Assembly: GCA_964632005.1 (NCBI GenBank)
Contig: CAZWAP010000008.1
Location: 1-64,000, forward strand
Source: CAZWAP01 sp964632005
GTDB lineage: Bacteria > Planctomycetota > Phycisphaerae > Sedimentisphaerales > Anaerobacaceae
DNA length: 64,000 nt
Direction: 5' to 3'
The position numbers and the translations under genes are program-made. Shown one piece after another: positions 27,943 to 36,785 of this stretch. The notes beneath the pieces were generated by a model. That model worked only from the letters and a program-made list of their open reading frames with translations, did no database searches and was not told the origin of the DNA. Position 1 is the stretch's first letter, and each line of letters begins with the position of its first letter.

Positions 27943-27971
27943 TATAATAGCCTCGCACTACACCCTGTCAA
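27943..27971 (-). promoter_or_regulatory. Sigma-70-like promoter for the kinase and isomerase genes
   Basis: On the minus strand TTGACA (27966-27971, a perfect match to consensus) is followed 16 bp later by TATTAT (27944-27949). The start codon of the kinase is about 115 bp away. It lies in the 261-bp spacer between the upstream sulfatase and the kinase, so the two pentose genes can be transcribed without the sulfatase. Confidence 0.5.
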
Positions 27972-28089
27972 GCTGGGCACAGGCCGCACCTACCCCCAAT
28001 TATCCGATCAGGCCGGTATCTCCAAGCCGCACTTGCCATTGCAGCTCGGCTCGCCGAGGCAACTGAGAAAAACCACTATCCGGTGATCC

Positions 28090-29472
28090 TCAGCCTCTTG
28101 TGCCATCGACGTCCCGCTCCCACGCGGCAAGCTCATCCCGAAGGGTCTTGACAATGCCCGGCTTTTCGCCCGCCAGGTCATTCTTCTCGCCCAGGTCATC
28201 GTCGAGGTTGAACAGCATAATCTTTTCCCCCTGCACCAGCAGCTTCCAGGGCCCTTTCCGCGCAACTTTCTGCTTGCCGAACCGCCAGAACAGCGTCCGC
28301 TTCGGCAGCTTCTTGCCGGCGAAGAGCAAGCCGCTCAGGTCCACCCCGTCAAGCTTCAGGCCCGCAGGTAGCTCGGCGCCGGTGATCGACGCCATCGTCG
28401 GTAGCAGGTCCATCCCCAGAACCGTCTGGTTACAGAGCGTTCCGGGCTTTATTCGGCCGGGCCAGTATGCGACGGCCGGCACCCTGTGCCCGCCCTCCCA
28501 CAGACTCGCCTTGAAGCCGTTCAGCGGGCCGTTTGAGCCTCGCCTTGTGGCCCCGTTGTCCGAGCAGAAAAAGATGAACGTCCGTCTCTCCAGCCCCAGC
28601 CGGCGGACCGTCTCGACGACCCGCCCAATCCCTTCGTCCATCACCTCGACCATTTCCTTGTAGGCCCGCTGAATCTCGGGGCCCTCGGTTCTTTTGCCTC
28701 GCCTGCCGCCGGGCAGACGCTCGGGCGGATCGTTACGGCCCTGATATGGATAGTGCACCGCCTCGTGAGGCACATACAAACAGAAAGGCTCGTCCTTGTG
28801 CCGCTCGATAAAATCCACCGCGGCGGCGGTGATGAGGTCGGTAACGTAGCCTTCCTCAGGAACCTTCTCCAGATTCTTCCACCAGTCCGCTATGCCCGCC
28901 CCGTCGATGTGCGAATGATAATCCACGTTCCCGCTGACGTACCCGCGGAACTCGTCAAACCCCTGCCTAACCGGGTTGAACTCCACCTTGTAGCCTAAGT
29001 GCCACTTGCCGAATATGCCCGTTGCGTAGCCGGCCCGTTTCAGTATCTCGGCGAATGTTACCTCGGTCAGTGGCATTCCCGTCTGCCTCAGGGGGCCCTT
29101 GGCGGCGATCACCTCCTCGACGCCGCACCTCTGCTGGTAGCGCCCGGTCAGCAGGGCCGCCCGCGTCGGGCTGCACACCGCCCCGTTCGAGTGGTAATCG
29201 GTGAAGCGCATCCCGGCTTTCGCCAGGGCGTCGATGTTCGGCGTCTTTATCCGAGTGTTGCCGTAGCAGCCCAGATCGCCGTAACCCAGGTCGTCCGCCA
29301 TTATCAAGATTATGTTGGGCCAATCGTGCTTCTTTCCGGCAGCGCGCCTCGGATTCCCGCAACCACCGATGAAGGCACCAACCCCGAGTGCCTTGGTGAG
29401 ACCTAATATACCCCCTAACGACAAAAGGCTATCCCTAACGAAGGCCCGCCGATTGATCGTGTGCTCTGCCAT
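28090..29472 (-). CDS. Tat-exported sulfatase with CSPTR active site
   Basis: A 460-residue sulfatase. The N-terminus has NRRAFVRDSLLSLGG and a lipobox-like IGGC at residues 35-38. The formylglycine motif is CSPTR at C100, followed by AALLTG. IILIMADDLGYGDLGCYGN and FFCSDNGATRRGSNG are metal-site segments. An AAGGGA precedes the ATG. It follows the GH2 gene by 77 bp in the same direction, and the kinase and isomerase genes follow. The combination points to a sulfated glycan. Confidence 0.93.
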   Translation of the reverse strand: MAEHTINRRAFVRDSLLSLGGILGLTKALGVGAFIGGCGNPRRAAGKKHDWPNIILIMADDLGYGDLGCYGNTRIKTPNIDALAKAGMRFTDYHSNGAVCSPTRAALLTGRYQQRCGVEEVIAAKGPLRQTGMPLTEVTFAEILKRAGYATGIFGKWHLGYKVEFNPVRQGFDEFRGYVSGNVDYHSHIDGAGIADWWKNLEKVPEEGYVTDLITAAAVDFIERHKDEPFCLYVPHEAVHYPYQGRNDPPERLPGGRRGKRTEGPEIQRAYKEMVEVMDEGIGRVVETVRRLGLERRTFIFFCSDNGATRRGSNGPLNGFKASLWEGGHRVPAVAYWPGRIKPGTLCNQTVLGMDLLPTMASITGAELPAGLKLDGVDLSGLLFAGKKLPKRTLFWRFGKQKVARKGPWKLLVQGEKIMLFNLDDDLGEKNDLAGEKPGIVKTLRDELAAWERDVDGTRG

Positions 29473-29549
29473 ATCTTATTCCCTTCGCCACGTTGGTCTC
29501 AATAATTGGTTTATTTACCGTGAGTTTGGCGGGATTGATATCCCTTGTA

Positions 29550-31826
29550 TCACTCGCTATCTTTCACGTCTGTTATGCCGAGGTCGATGTACTGACCGCC
29601 GCCGGTCTGTTTGCAGTGGACGGCGATACAGTTTCGGCCGGTCCTGAGGGCCTTGCTCGCGTCGGCGTCAAGCTCAACCTGGACGTAGCCGGTGGTATAG
29701 CCTTTGAGGGAGGCCACGAGCCGGCCGTTGATGTAGACCTCGGCGTCCTCGTCGTGGTGGATGGCGAGGTGCGGCCGGCCGAGGTCCGTATCCTTCAACT
29801 CGAAGCACCGTCGCAGCCAGATCTCAGGGCCCTTCCACTCGGTGCGGACGACGGAGCCGGGGGTCCCCTTTGTCCCGAAGCCGCCGGTTCCTTCGGCCCA
29901 GGCCGAGTCGTCGAAGTCGGGTTTCTCCCAGCCGGCGGCCGGCCGGCTCGTCGTATAACGCCACTTCTGTCCGAGACGCTGCGAGGTCGGCACAATCGTC
30001 CTGATGATAGGCGGCGGCAGGTACAGCCGCCGGGCCGCAGCAGCGGCTTTTTCAAGGTCCATCTTCACCATAGCCCGGTCGTATGTCATCAGGCCGTTGA
30101 CCTCGATCTCGACGTCGCTGGTCTGGGTGTATACCGCCGCGGCCAGCCCGCCGGCGATGAGCGGCCGCAATCGAGCCAGCAGGTTCACGTAGGCCTCGGT
30201 CAGCTCTTCGCGGGTCTTGAAACTGCGATACCCCCAGCTCTTCTTCTCCTGCCAGGTGTGCCCCTTGACCGGCAGCCCCAGCCCGCCGAACTCACCTAAG
30301 ACCGCCGCCCGCTTGTCCTCGATAGGCGGGGCAGCCGGGCCCGGATACTTGTGAATGTCGTGCACGTCGCCGACGACCTTGTCGCTCCAGCCGCTGGCGT
30401 TGTCCACCAGCCGTGACGGGTCCATCTCCTTGAGCATTGCCACATAGTGCTCGGTCTTGTGCTGTCCCCAGCCCTCGTTGAACGGCACCCACATAATGAT
30501 GCAAGGATGGTTGCGAAGCGCAGTGACGACCCTTTTGAGCTCCAGTTCGAACTGTTCCTTGTCGGCATCGGTCTTGTTGTTGCCGCTCGGCATATCCTGC
30601 CAGACCATAAGCCCCAGCTTGTCGCACCAGTAATAAAGGCGGTCCGGCTCGACCTTGACGTGCTTGCGGAGCATATTGCAGCCTAACTTCTTGAGCACCT
30701 CGATGTCGTGCTTGAGGGCTTGGTCCGTCGGGGCGGTGTAGAGTCCGTCCGGCCACCAGCCCTGGTCCAGCGGGCCGAACTGGAAGAGCGGCTCGTTGTT
30801 CAAAAACAAGCGGTTGACGCCCGATTCGTCCTTTTTGACCTCGATCTTCCGCATGCCGAAATAGCTGCTGACCTCATCGACTGCCGCGCCCTCCTGCGTC
30901 AGTGCCACCTTCAGGCCGTACAGGAACGGTGTATCCGGCGACCACAACTTCGCATCGGGGATCTTGATCTTGATAGCCGACCATAGAAGGCCTCTGCCGA
31001 GTGCGACGCGTTTCTTGCCGTCCAGCACCTCCGCTGTGACGGAGTACTTTTCTGCTTGGTGCGTCTCCCGACTAACGCCGCGGGGATACACCCTTAAGAC
31101 AAGCTGCTCTGCGTCGACATCCGGGGTCAGCTCGATTTTTTCAATCGAGCTCTCCGGCACCGGTTCGAGCCAGACACTCTGCCAGATGCCCGTAACCGCC
31201 GTGTACCATATCCCGCGAGGCTTGAGCACCTGTTTGCCGCGGGGCTGTGAGCCGGCATCGGTCGGGTCCCAGACTGAAAGCACGATCTCTTGCTCGCCAC
31301 CGTCTCTTAGCGCATCGGTGATCTCGAAGGTAAACGGATCGTATCCTCCACGATGACTGCCGAGCCTTTTCCCATTGACCCAGGCGGTGGCATCCCAGTC
31401 GACCGCCTCAAAGTGCAGCAGCACACGCTTGTCTTTCCATTTGCCGGGTATCTTGAATGTCCGGCGGTACCAGAGGCGGTTGTCTGGCCCGACCGCCTTC
31501 ATCACGCCTGACAGGGCCGACTCGACCGGAAACGGCACCAGGATCTCGCCGTCAAACTTTGCTGGTTGCACCTGGTCTTTCGGCACAATCGCGTACTCCC
31601 ATAGTCCGTTGAGGTTCATCCATTCCTTGCGGACCATCTGCGGCCGCGGATACTCCGGCAGGGCCTTTCTCGGCGAAACCTGCTTGGCCCATCGTGTCAT
31701 AAGAGGGCCGGCGGCTGGCCGATAGCGCCCACGCGCCGCGCAAGAGCCGCATAAAGCCACGCACGAAAAAACTGACACCAGCCCCATCGTCGATAACAGC
31801 TTGATCCCTTTATCCTTGAGCTTCAT
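29550..31826 (-). CDS. Exported glycoside hydrolase family 2 enzyme with extra C-terminal domain
   Basis: A 758-residue beta-galactosidase/glucuronidase-type GH2 enzyme. A signal peptide with a possible lipobox (CGSC) precedes the sugar-binding jelly roll (about residues 70-240) and the immunoglobulin-like domain. The TIM barrel has WVPFNEGWGQ with the acid/base E451 and AVLGEFGGLG with the nucleophile E512. After it a further ~150 residues (IRTIVPTSQRLGQKWRYT to TGRNCIAVHCKQTG) form a second jelly-roll-like domain. GGGAGG lies before the ATG. It heads the GH2-sulfatase-kinase-isomerase-sulfatase run. The linkage specificity is unknown. Confidence 0.9.
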   Translation of the reverse strand: MKLKDKGIKLLSTMGLVSVFSCVALCGSCAARGRYRPAAGPLMTRWAKQVSPRKALPEYPRPQMVRKEWMNLNGLWEYAIVPKDQVQPAKFDGEILVPFPVESALSGVMKAVGPDNRLWYRRTFKIPGKWKDKRVLLHFEAVDWDATAWVNGKRLGSHRGGYDPFTFEITDALRDGGEQEIVLSVWDPTDAGSQPRGKQVLKPRGIWYTAVTGIWQSVWLEPVPESSIEKIELTPDVDAEQLVLRVYPRGVSRETHQAEKYSVTAEVLDGKKRVALGRGLLWSAIKIKIPDAKLWSPDTPFLYGLKVALTQEGAAVDEVSSYFGMRKIEVKKDESGVNRLFLNNEPLFQFGPLDQGWWPDGLYTAPTDQALKHDIEVLKKLGCNMLRKHVKVEPDRLYYWCDKLGLMVWQDMPSGNNKTDADKEQFELELKRVVTALRNHPCIIMWVPFNEGWGQHKTEHYVAMLKEMDPSRLVDNASGWSDKVVGDVHDIHKYPGPAAPPIEDKRAAVLGEFGGLGLPVKGHTWQEKKSWGYRSFKTREELTEAYVNLLARLRPLIAGGLAAAVYTQTSDVEIEVNGLMTYDRAMVKMDLEKAAAAARRLYLPPPIIRTIVPTSQRLGQKWRYTTSRPAAGWEKPDFDDSAWAEGTGGFGTKGTPGSVVRTEWKGPEIWLRRCFELKDTDLGRPHLAIHHDEDAEVYINGRLVASLKGYTTGYVQVELDADASKALRTGRNCIAVHCKQTGGGQYIDLGITDVKDSE

Positions 31827-31841
31827 TTCTGCGCCTCCCAA

Positions 31842-32182
31842 GAAGTCCCACCTGTCGATTCTAATGATCTTCGGCTGCCGAACCCGGCCGCATCCAGCCG
31901 ACCGCGACGAACTGTGAATAGCCCGACGTTGACCAATTCGGGCCGGATCATTCTAATCGCGAAACATCCCTCTTGGAAAGGACAAAATCGACGTACCCGG
32001 CAGTCGGGGCCACGGGGTTTTTGGAACCGGCTGCCGGTCGTTTCGGCCGGGTCACAGCCGGGCGAACTCTCGCACTTCTTGGACAATGGTTTTGATGAAT
32101 ATGATTGTCCTCCGAATCTGTACCGGTGCGAATTGAAGGGTATCCTGAAAAGTGGAGAGCCCTTGATAAAAGGGTGCTTTTG
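31842..32182. other. Non-coding stretch upstream of GH2 and of the IS remnant
   Basis: No convincing gene is seen here. A 90-codon frame (31914-32186, +) is open, but it shows no family resemblance and I did not call it. The segment presumably holds the GH2 promoter on the minus strand, which I could not identify with confidence. GTATCCTGAAAAGTGGAGAGC at its right end may be the left flank of the IS3-family remnant. Confidence 0.4.
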
Positions 32183-32622
32183 GTGAAACCGAAGAATCAC
32201 TCACCCAACCAGACCGCCAAAACGGTTACAGAAGCCCGCGCGAGCATCGCCAGGGCGCGACCACCCCGAGCAGGCCTGCCGGGAGTTAGGCATCGGCGGG
32301 GCCGCCTATTACAACTGGCGCAAGTGGTACGGCCGAATGAATGAAATTCCTGCAGCTCGAGGCCCTGCGAAAGGAAAACGCTGGCCTGGGGAAACTGCTG
32401 GCCGAGCTGCTTTACGCGAGGTTTCGCAATGACCTTGAAGCGAGGGTGCTTGCCGAGCAGTGGCGGCTGGAGTACAATCATCACAGACCGCATAGCTCTC
32501 TGGGTCACAGGGCGCCAGCGGCGTTTGCAGCCGGTTGTATTGCCTCGGCTTCGCTTACGGCTCAGCCCCAGCAATACAAGGCGGAAAATGTGGATAACTT
32601 TCTAATTGCATGTGGTGCATAA
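32183..32622 (+). mobile_element. Degenerate IS3-family transposase remnant with internal deletion
   Basis: Pieces of an IS3-family orfA and orfB are joined after loss of most of the element. The orfA part begins at GTG 32183 (KPKNHSPNQTAKTVTEA); a second frame reads CRELGIGGAAYYNWRKWYGRMNE, and a third continues with LQLEALRKENAGLGKLLAEL. These need at least two frameshifts. The sequence then jumps directly to the integrase C-terminus (WRLEYNHHRPHSSLG, with RAPAAF), losing the region that carries the first two catalytic acidic residues. About 440 bp remain of an element that is normally 1.2-1.5 kb. It abuts the aconitase-X gene. Confidence 0.8.
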
Positions 32623-32624
32623 AT

Positions 32625-33968
32625 ATGGGGTCAGACCATCCGCCGCAGGCAGATTGGGCAGCTCGACAGGGCGAGGGTATAGGGTCTGTCAAGCTAAGCA
32701 GCCGGGACAAGCAGATTCTGGACGGCCGGCAGGGGGAAGCGGCCCGCATGGCAATGCGGATTGTCACCCGAATGGCCGAGGTCGTTGGTGCCAGGGAGCT
32801 GATGGATATCAGCCAGGCACATATAGACGGCTGTGGTCTGCTCAGTGAGTCGGGTCTTGAGTTCGCCGAGACCCTCGCGGCGAAGGGCGCCGAGGTCTCG
32901 GTACCTGCCACCCTGAATATGGGGCCGCTGGACCTGCAGAACTGGCGGAAATTCGGGGTGGATGAAGTATTTGCGCGCAAGGCCATACGTCAAGCTGAGG
33001 CCTACATTAAGATGGGCTGTGTCCCGACGTGGAGCTGCGCGCCGTACCAGGGGTACCTGGCGCCCCGTTTCGGCCAGCAGATCGCATGGGGGGAGTCCAA
33101 CGCAATCTGTTACGCAAATTCGGTGCTTGGTGCCCGGACCAATCGTTACGGCGACTTTATGGACATATGTGCGGCGATAACGGGCAGGGTGCCGAAGTGC
33201 GGACTGCACCTGAAGGAAAACCGTAGAGGCCAGGTGCTGGTTCGCCTCAGCGGTATCGAGCATTCTACGATGCACAGCAATGTCTTTTACCCCGTGTTCG
33301 GTCATCTGTTGGGTTCGCTGGTCCAGGATAGGATTCCGGTAATAGAAGGGCTGCCCAAGACGGCCACGAGCGACCAGTTGAAGGCTTTGTGTGCAGCGGC
33401 TGCATCGTCCGGAGCCTTGGCACTTTTTCACGCTGTGGGACTGACCCCGGAGGCGGGGAGTCTGGAGGAAGCCTTCGGCCCGAACCAGCCGGAGGAGGTC
33501 ATAGAGATTGGCCGGGCGGACCTGGAGAACGCCTGGGACCAGTTATCGACCGCGACCGAAGGCGAGAAGTTGGACCTGGTGGTTCTGGGGTGTCCCCATT
33601 TTTCGTTCGGTGAGTTTCGGGAGCTGGCGGATCTGGTCAGCCGGCAGATGCAGAGAGGACGAAGGCTTCATTCGGGCCTGAGGTTCATTGTGACTTCGTG
33701 CCAGATGTCCTACGGTCTTGCTGAAAGAGCCGGCTTGTTGGATGTCCTGACCGACTTCGGCGTCGAGATTACGCTCGACACGTGTGTTTTCCATACGCCG
33801 ATAGTTCGGCCGGATGCTAAGGTTGTTATGACCAATTCGGGTAAGTGCTCATACTATGCGCCGGGCGAGCTGGATGTCAGGGTCGCTTTCGGAACGATGA
33901 ATGATTGCGTCGCTTCGGCCGTGGCCGGCCGGGTGTGCCGGGAGGAAGGTCTATGGGGAGAATCCTGA
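32625..33968 (+). CDS. Aconitase X large subunit (probable cis-3-hydroxyproline dehydratase)
   Basis: A ~447-residue aconitase-X (DUF521) catalytic subunit. Landmarks are DISQAHIDGCGLL, the CVPTWSCAPYQGYLAPRFGQ segment, ESNAICYANSVLGARTNRYGD, and three C-terminal cysteines in SCQMSYG, DTCVFHTP and SGKCSYYAPG that suit an iron-sulfur cluster. Two-subunit bacterial AcnX dehydrates cis-3-hydroxy-L-proline to delta1-pyrroline-2-carboxylate; archaeal relatives act on phosphomevalonate. The start is uncertain: ATG 32625 is 3 bp past the IS remnant and has no Shine-Dalgarno site, while ATG 32748 has AGGGGGAAG but would remove conserved residues. The small-subunit gene overlaps by 16 bp. Confidence 0.9.
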   Translation: MGSDHPPQADWAARQGEGIGSVKLSSRDKQILDGRQGEAARMAMRIVTRMAEVVGARELMDISQAHIDGCGLLSESGLEFAETLAAKGAEVSVPATLNMGPLDLQNWRKFGVDEVFARKAIRQAEAYIKMGCVPTWSCAPYQGYLAPRFGQQIAWGESNAICYANSVLGARTNRYGDFMDICAAITGRVPKCGLHLKENRRGQVLVRLSGIEHSTMHSNVFYPVFGHLLGSLVQDRIPVIEGLPKTATSDQLKALCAAAASSGALALFHAVGLTPEAGSLEEAFGPNQPEEVIEIGRADLENAWDQLSTATEGEKLDLVVLGCPHFSFGEFRELADLVSRQMQRGRRLHSGLRFIVTSCQMSYGLAERAGLLDVLTDFGVEITLDTCVFHTPIVRPDAKVVMTNSGKCSYYAPGELDVRVAFGTMNDCVASAVAGRVCREEGLWGES

Positions 33969-34378
33969 AGGGCAAAACACTTGTGGGAGGTGCGGCGCAA
34001 GGCCGGGCGGTAGTCTCAAAGGAGCCTTTGAGCCTCTGGGGGGGGCTCTGTCCACGCACGGGCCGGATCATTGACCGGCGTCACGAGCTTGCCGGTGCAG
34101 TGGTTACCGGCTCGGTGCTGGTATTTCCCCAGGGCAGAGGCTCGAGCACAGCCAGCGCAACGCTTCTGGAGAGCATCAGGGCAGGCGTTGCACCGGCGGC
34201 TATTATAAACCTCAAGGTCGACCCGATACTGGCGCTGGGCAGCATTGTCTCAGAGGAGCTATACGGGCGAGCCGTTCCGATTGTCGTGCTGAGCGAGGGG
34301 GATTTTTTCTCCATCAAGCACGACGAATATGTCCGGATACACGCCGACGGGACGGTCGAGGTCGCCGGGAATGCATAG
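33953..34378 (+). CDS. Aconitase X small subunit (swivelling domain)
   Basis: A 141-residue DUF126 protein, the separately encoded swivelling domain of two-subunit aconitase X. It contains GRAVVSKEPLSLWGG near the N-terminus, VLVFPQGRGSSTASATLLES with the conserved serine-rich turn, and INLKVDPILALGSIVSEELYG. The ATG overlaps the large-subunit gene by 16 bp, which indicates translational coupling and a fixed 1:1 ratio. Substrate assignment follows the large subunit and the neighbours. Confidence 0.92.
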   Translation: MGRILKGKTLVGGAAQGRAVVSKEPLSLWGGLCPRTGRIIDRRHELAGAVVTGSVLVFPQGRGSSTASATLLESIRAGVAPAAIINLKVDPILALGSIVSEELYGRAVPIVVLSEGDFFSIKHDEYVRIHADGTVEVAGNA

Positions 34379-34426
34379 TATGGATTCGGAACGACTCTTG
34401 TGGGAACCTACGAAATGGGAGGCAAA

Positions 34427-36727
34427 ATGATTGGCCAGACGGGTACAAAGACGGGAAAATCTTCGATCGCATTTTGGATTGTGCTTCTTGGGGTGCTCTG
34501 TGCGGGCACGCCGGCCGGGGCGGACGGGCCGGCCGATACCTCGATTCTCACGCTCCAGCGGATATTCACGGACAAGGAGTTCAAGACCGAGGATTTCGGG
34601 CCTGCGCGATGGCTTAAAGACGGCTCCGGCTATACCACCCTGGAAGAATCGGAAGGTCAAGAGGGGGGGAAGGATATTGTGCATTACGACCCCGAGACGG
34701 GCGCGCGGAGGATTATCGTGCCGGCCGGACGCCTGATACCCAGGGGCGGTTCGAAGCCGCTGGATATCAAGGACTACTCGTGGTCCGAGGATGGCACCAG
34801 GTTGCTGATTTTTGCAAATACCAGGCGTGTCTGGCGGACCAACACGCGGGGGGATTACTGGGTGCTGGACCTCGGGGACTGGGAGCTGTGCAAGCTTGGC
34901 GGTGATGCGGAGCCTTCGACATTGATGTTTGCGAAGTTCTCGCCGGACGGCAAGCGCGTCGCCTACGTGCACGACAATAACATCTACGTCCAGGACCTGC
35001 GGAGCCTTCGCGTCAGGCAGCTAACAAAAAACGGCTCGGAGACCGTCATAAACGGAACGTCGGACTGGGTTTACGAGGAGGAGTTCCGGCTGCGGGATGG
35101 ATTTCGCTGGAGCCCGGACGGCAAGTGGATCGCCTACTGGCAATTCGACACCGAAGGGGTACCCGAGTTCCACCTGATCAACTACACCGATTCGCTTTAT
35201 CCGAAGATAACGAGTTTCCACTATCCAAAGGTCGGGCAGACAAACCCTGCCTGTCGCGTGGGCGTGGTCAGCTCGAAAGGCGGCAGGACACGGTGGTTCA
35301 AGCCGCCCGGTGACCCGCGAAACCACTACATACCCAAAATGCAGTGGCTGCGAGATTCGCAGGCAATCGTTTTTCAGCGATTGAATCGCTTGCAGAACAC
35401 CAACGAGGTAATGTTAGGGGCCGTTCGCAAGGGACGGCTGCACCCGATAATGACCGAACGGGACGACGCCTGGCTCGACGTGATCGGCGAGCCGTACTGG
35501 CTGGAAGGTGATGAGAGTTTTACCTGGCTGAGCGAACGCGACGGATGGCGACATCTCTACCTCGTTTCGCGTTCGGACGGCAGGGCGACGTTGTTGACGC
35601 CCGGGGAATTCGACGTGATAAGCGTTGAGGGCATCGATGAGCAGGGCGGCTGGGTTTACTATATCGCCTCGCCGGATAACCCGACCCAACGCTACTTGTA
35701 CCGCTCGCCGCTTGACGGCAGCGGCAGGGTCGAGCGTCTGACCCCCACGGATCAGCCCGGAACCCACAGTTACCGCATATCGCCCGACTCAAAGTGGGCC
35801 TTTCATACGTACTCACGATTCGGCGTGCCACCGGTGATAGAGTTGATTCGCCTGCCCGAGCACAGCACGGTGCGGGTGTTTGTGGATAACGCGGAGCTGA
35901 GAGAAAAATTGGCCGCCCTGCGGAAGGGACCTTTTGAGTTTTTCCGGGTCGATATCGGGCAGGGCGTGGAGTTGGATGCGTGGTGCATAAAACCACCGGA
36001 TTTCGACCCGGATAAGAAATACCCGCTGTTTTTCTACGTGTATGGAGAGCCTGCCGGCCAGACGGTCCTGGACAGCTGGGGGGGCGAGAAGTATCTCTGG
36101 CACTTGATGCTTTCACAGGCCGGCTATCTGGTCGTCAGCGTTGATAACCGGGGCACACCGGCGCCGCGCGGCCGACAGTGGCGCAAGTGCATCTACAGGC
36201 AGATAGGGATCCTGGCCTCGGCCGATCAGGCCGCTGCCACTCGCGCAATAATTGCGACCCGGCCCTACGTGGACCCGAACAGGGTAGGGATATGGGGTTG
36301 GAGCGGCGGGGGTTCGATGAGCCTCAATGCCATCTTCCGCTATCCCGATTTGTACCATACGGCGATGGCCGTCGCATTTATAAGCAACCAGCGCTTCTAC
36401 GACACGATCTACCAGGAACGCTATATGGGGTTGCCCGACGACAACGAAAAAGGTTACAGGAACGGCTCCCCCATAACGTTTGCGCACCAGCTCAAAGGAA
36501 ACCTGCTTATCATTCACGGCACCGGGGACGACAACTGCCACTATCAGAGCTTCGAGGCACTCGTCAATGAGCTGATCAAGCAAAACAAGTACTTTTCGAT
36601 GATGTCTTATCCCAATCGCACGCACAGTATAAGTGAAGGAGAGAATACCAGGCGCCATCTCTACGAGTTGATGACGAGGTACCTCAAGCAGCACCTGCCA
36701 CCCGGCCCAAGACCGCTTCAAGACTGA
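34427..36727 (+). CDS. Exported dipeptidyl peptidase IV-type S9B peptidase
   Basis: A 766-residue prolyl oligopeptidase-clan enzyme. A signal peptide (residues ~15-38) directs it to the periplasm. A beta-propeller domain precedes the alpha/beta hydrolase domain, which carries the nucleophile S626 in GWSGGGSMS, the aspartate in HGTGDDNCHYQ and the histidine in NRTHSI. The propeller segment TSDWVYEEEFRLRDGFRWSPDG contains the Glu-Glu pair that anchors substrate N-termini in DPP4. Such enzymes release Xaa-Pro dipeptides from proline-rich peptides. GGGAGGC lies before ATG 34427. It lies 48 bp after the aconitase-X genes. Confidence 0.93.
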   Translation: MIGQTGTKTGKSSIAFWIVLLGVLCAGTPAGADGPADTSILTLQRIFTDKEFKTEDFGPARWLKDGSGYTTLEESEGQEGGKDIVHYDPETGARRIIVPAGRLIPRGGSKPLDIKDYSWSEDGTRLLIFANTRRVWRTNTRGDYWVLDLGDWELCKLGGDAEPSTLMFAKFSPDGKRVAYVHDNNIYVQDLRSLRVRQLTKNGSETVINGTSDWVYEEEFRLRDGFRWSPDGKWIAYWQFDTEGVPEFHLINYTDSLYPKITSFHYPKVGQTNPACRVGVVSSKGGRTRWFKPPGDPRNHYIPKMQWLRDSQAIVFQRLNRLQNTNEVMLGAVRKGRLHPIMTERDDAWLDVIGEPYWLEGDESFTWLSERDGWRHLYLVSRSDGRATLLTPGEFDVISVEGIDEQGGWVYYIASPDNPTQRYLYRSPLDGSGRVERLTPTDQPGTHSYRISPDSKWAFHTYSRFGVPPVIELIRLPEHSTVRVFVDNAELREKLAALRKGPFEFFRVDIGQGVELDAWCIKPPDFDPDKKYPLFFYVYGEPAGQTVLDSWGGEKYLWHLMLSQAGYLVVSVDNRGTPAPRGRQWRKCIYRQIGILASADQAAATRAIIATRPYVDPNRVGIWGWSGGGSMSLNAIFRYPDLYHTAMAVAFISNQRFYDTIYQERYMGLPDDNEKGYRNGSPITFAHQLKGNLLIIHGTGDDNCHYQSFEALVNELIKQNKYFSMMSYPNRTHSISEGENTRRHLYELMTRYLKQHLPPGPRPLQD

Positions 36728-36785
36728 CAAGATTGCCTGGCCGGCTGCTTCTAGCGACGGGGCGGCAAGGCCGCTTATGCTTTGG

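Noticed and set aside
26698..28086. 462-codon plus-strand frame across the kinase gene
   Set aside because: Antisense shadow of the FGGY kinase, caused by GC-rich codon use that removes stops on the other strand.
31914..32186. 90-codon plus-strand frame before the IS remnant
   Set aside because: No family resemblance, no ribosome-binding site and an even mix of codon third positions; not called as a gene.
36728..36785. GCGGC-AAG-GCCGC hairpin between the convergent peptidase and reductase genes as a terminator
   Set aside because: Only 5 bp of stem and no T-run on either strand; too weak to call.
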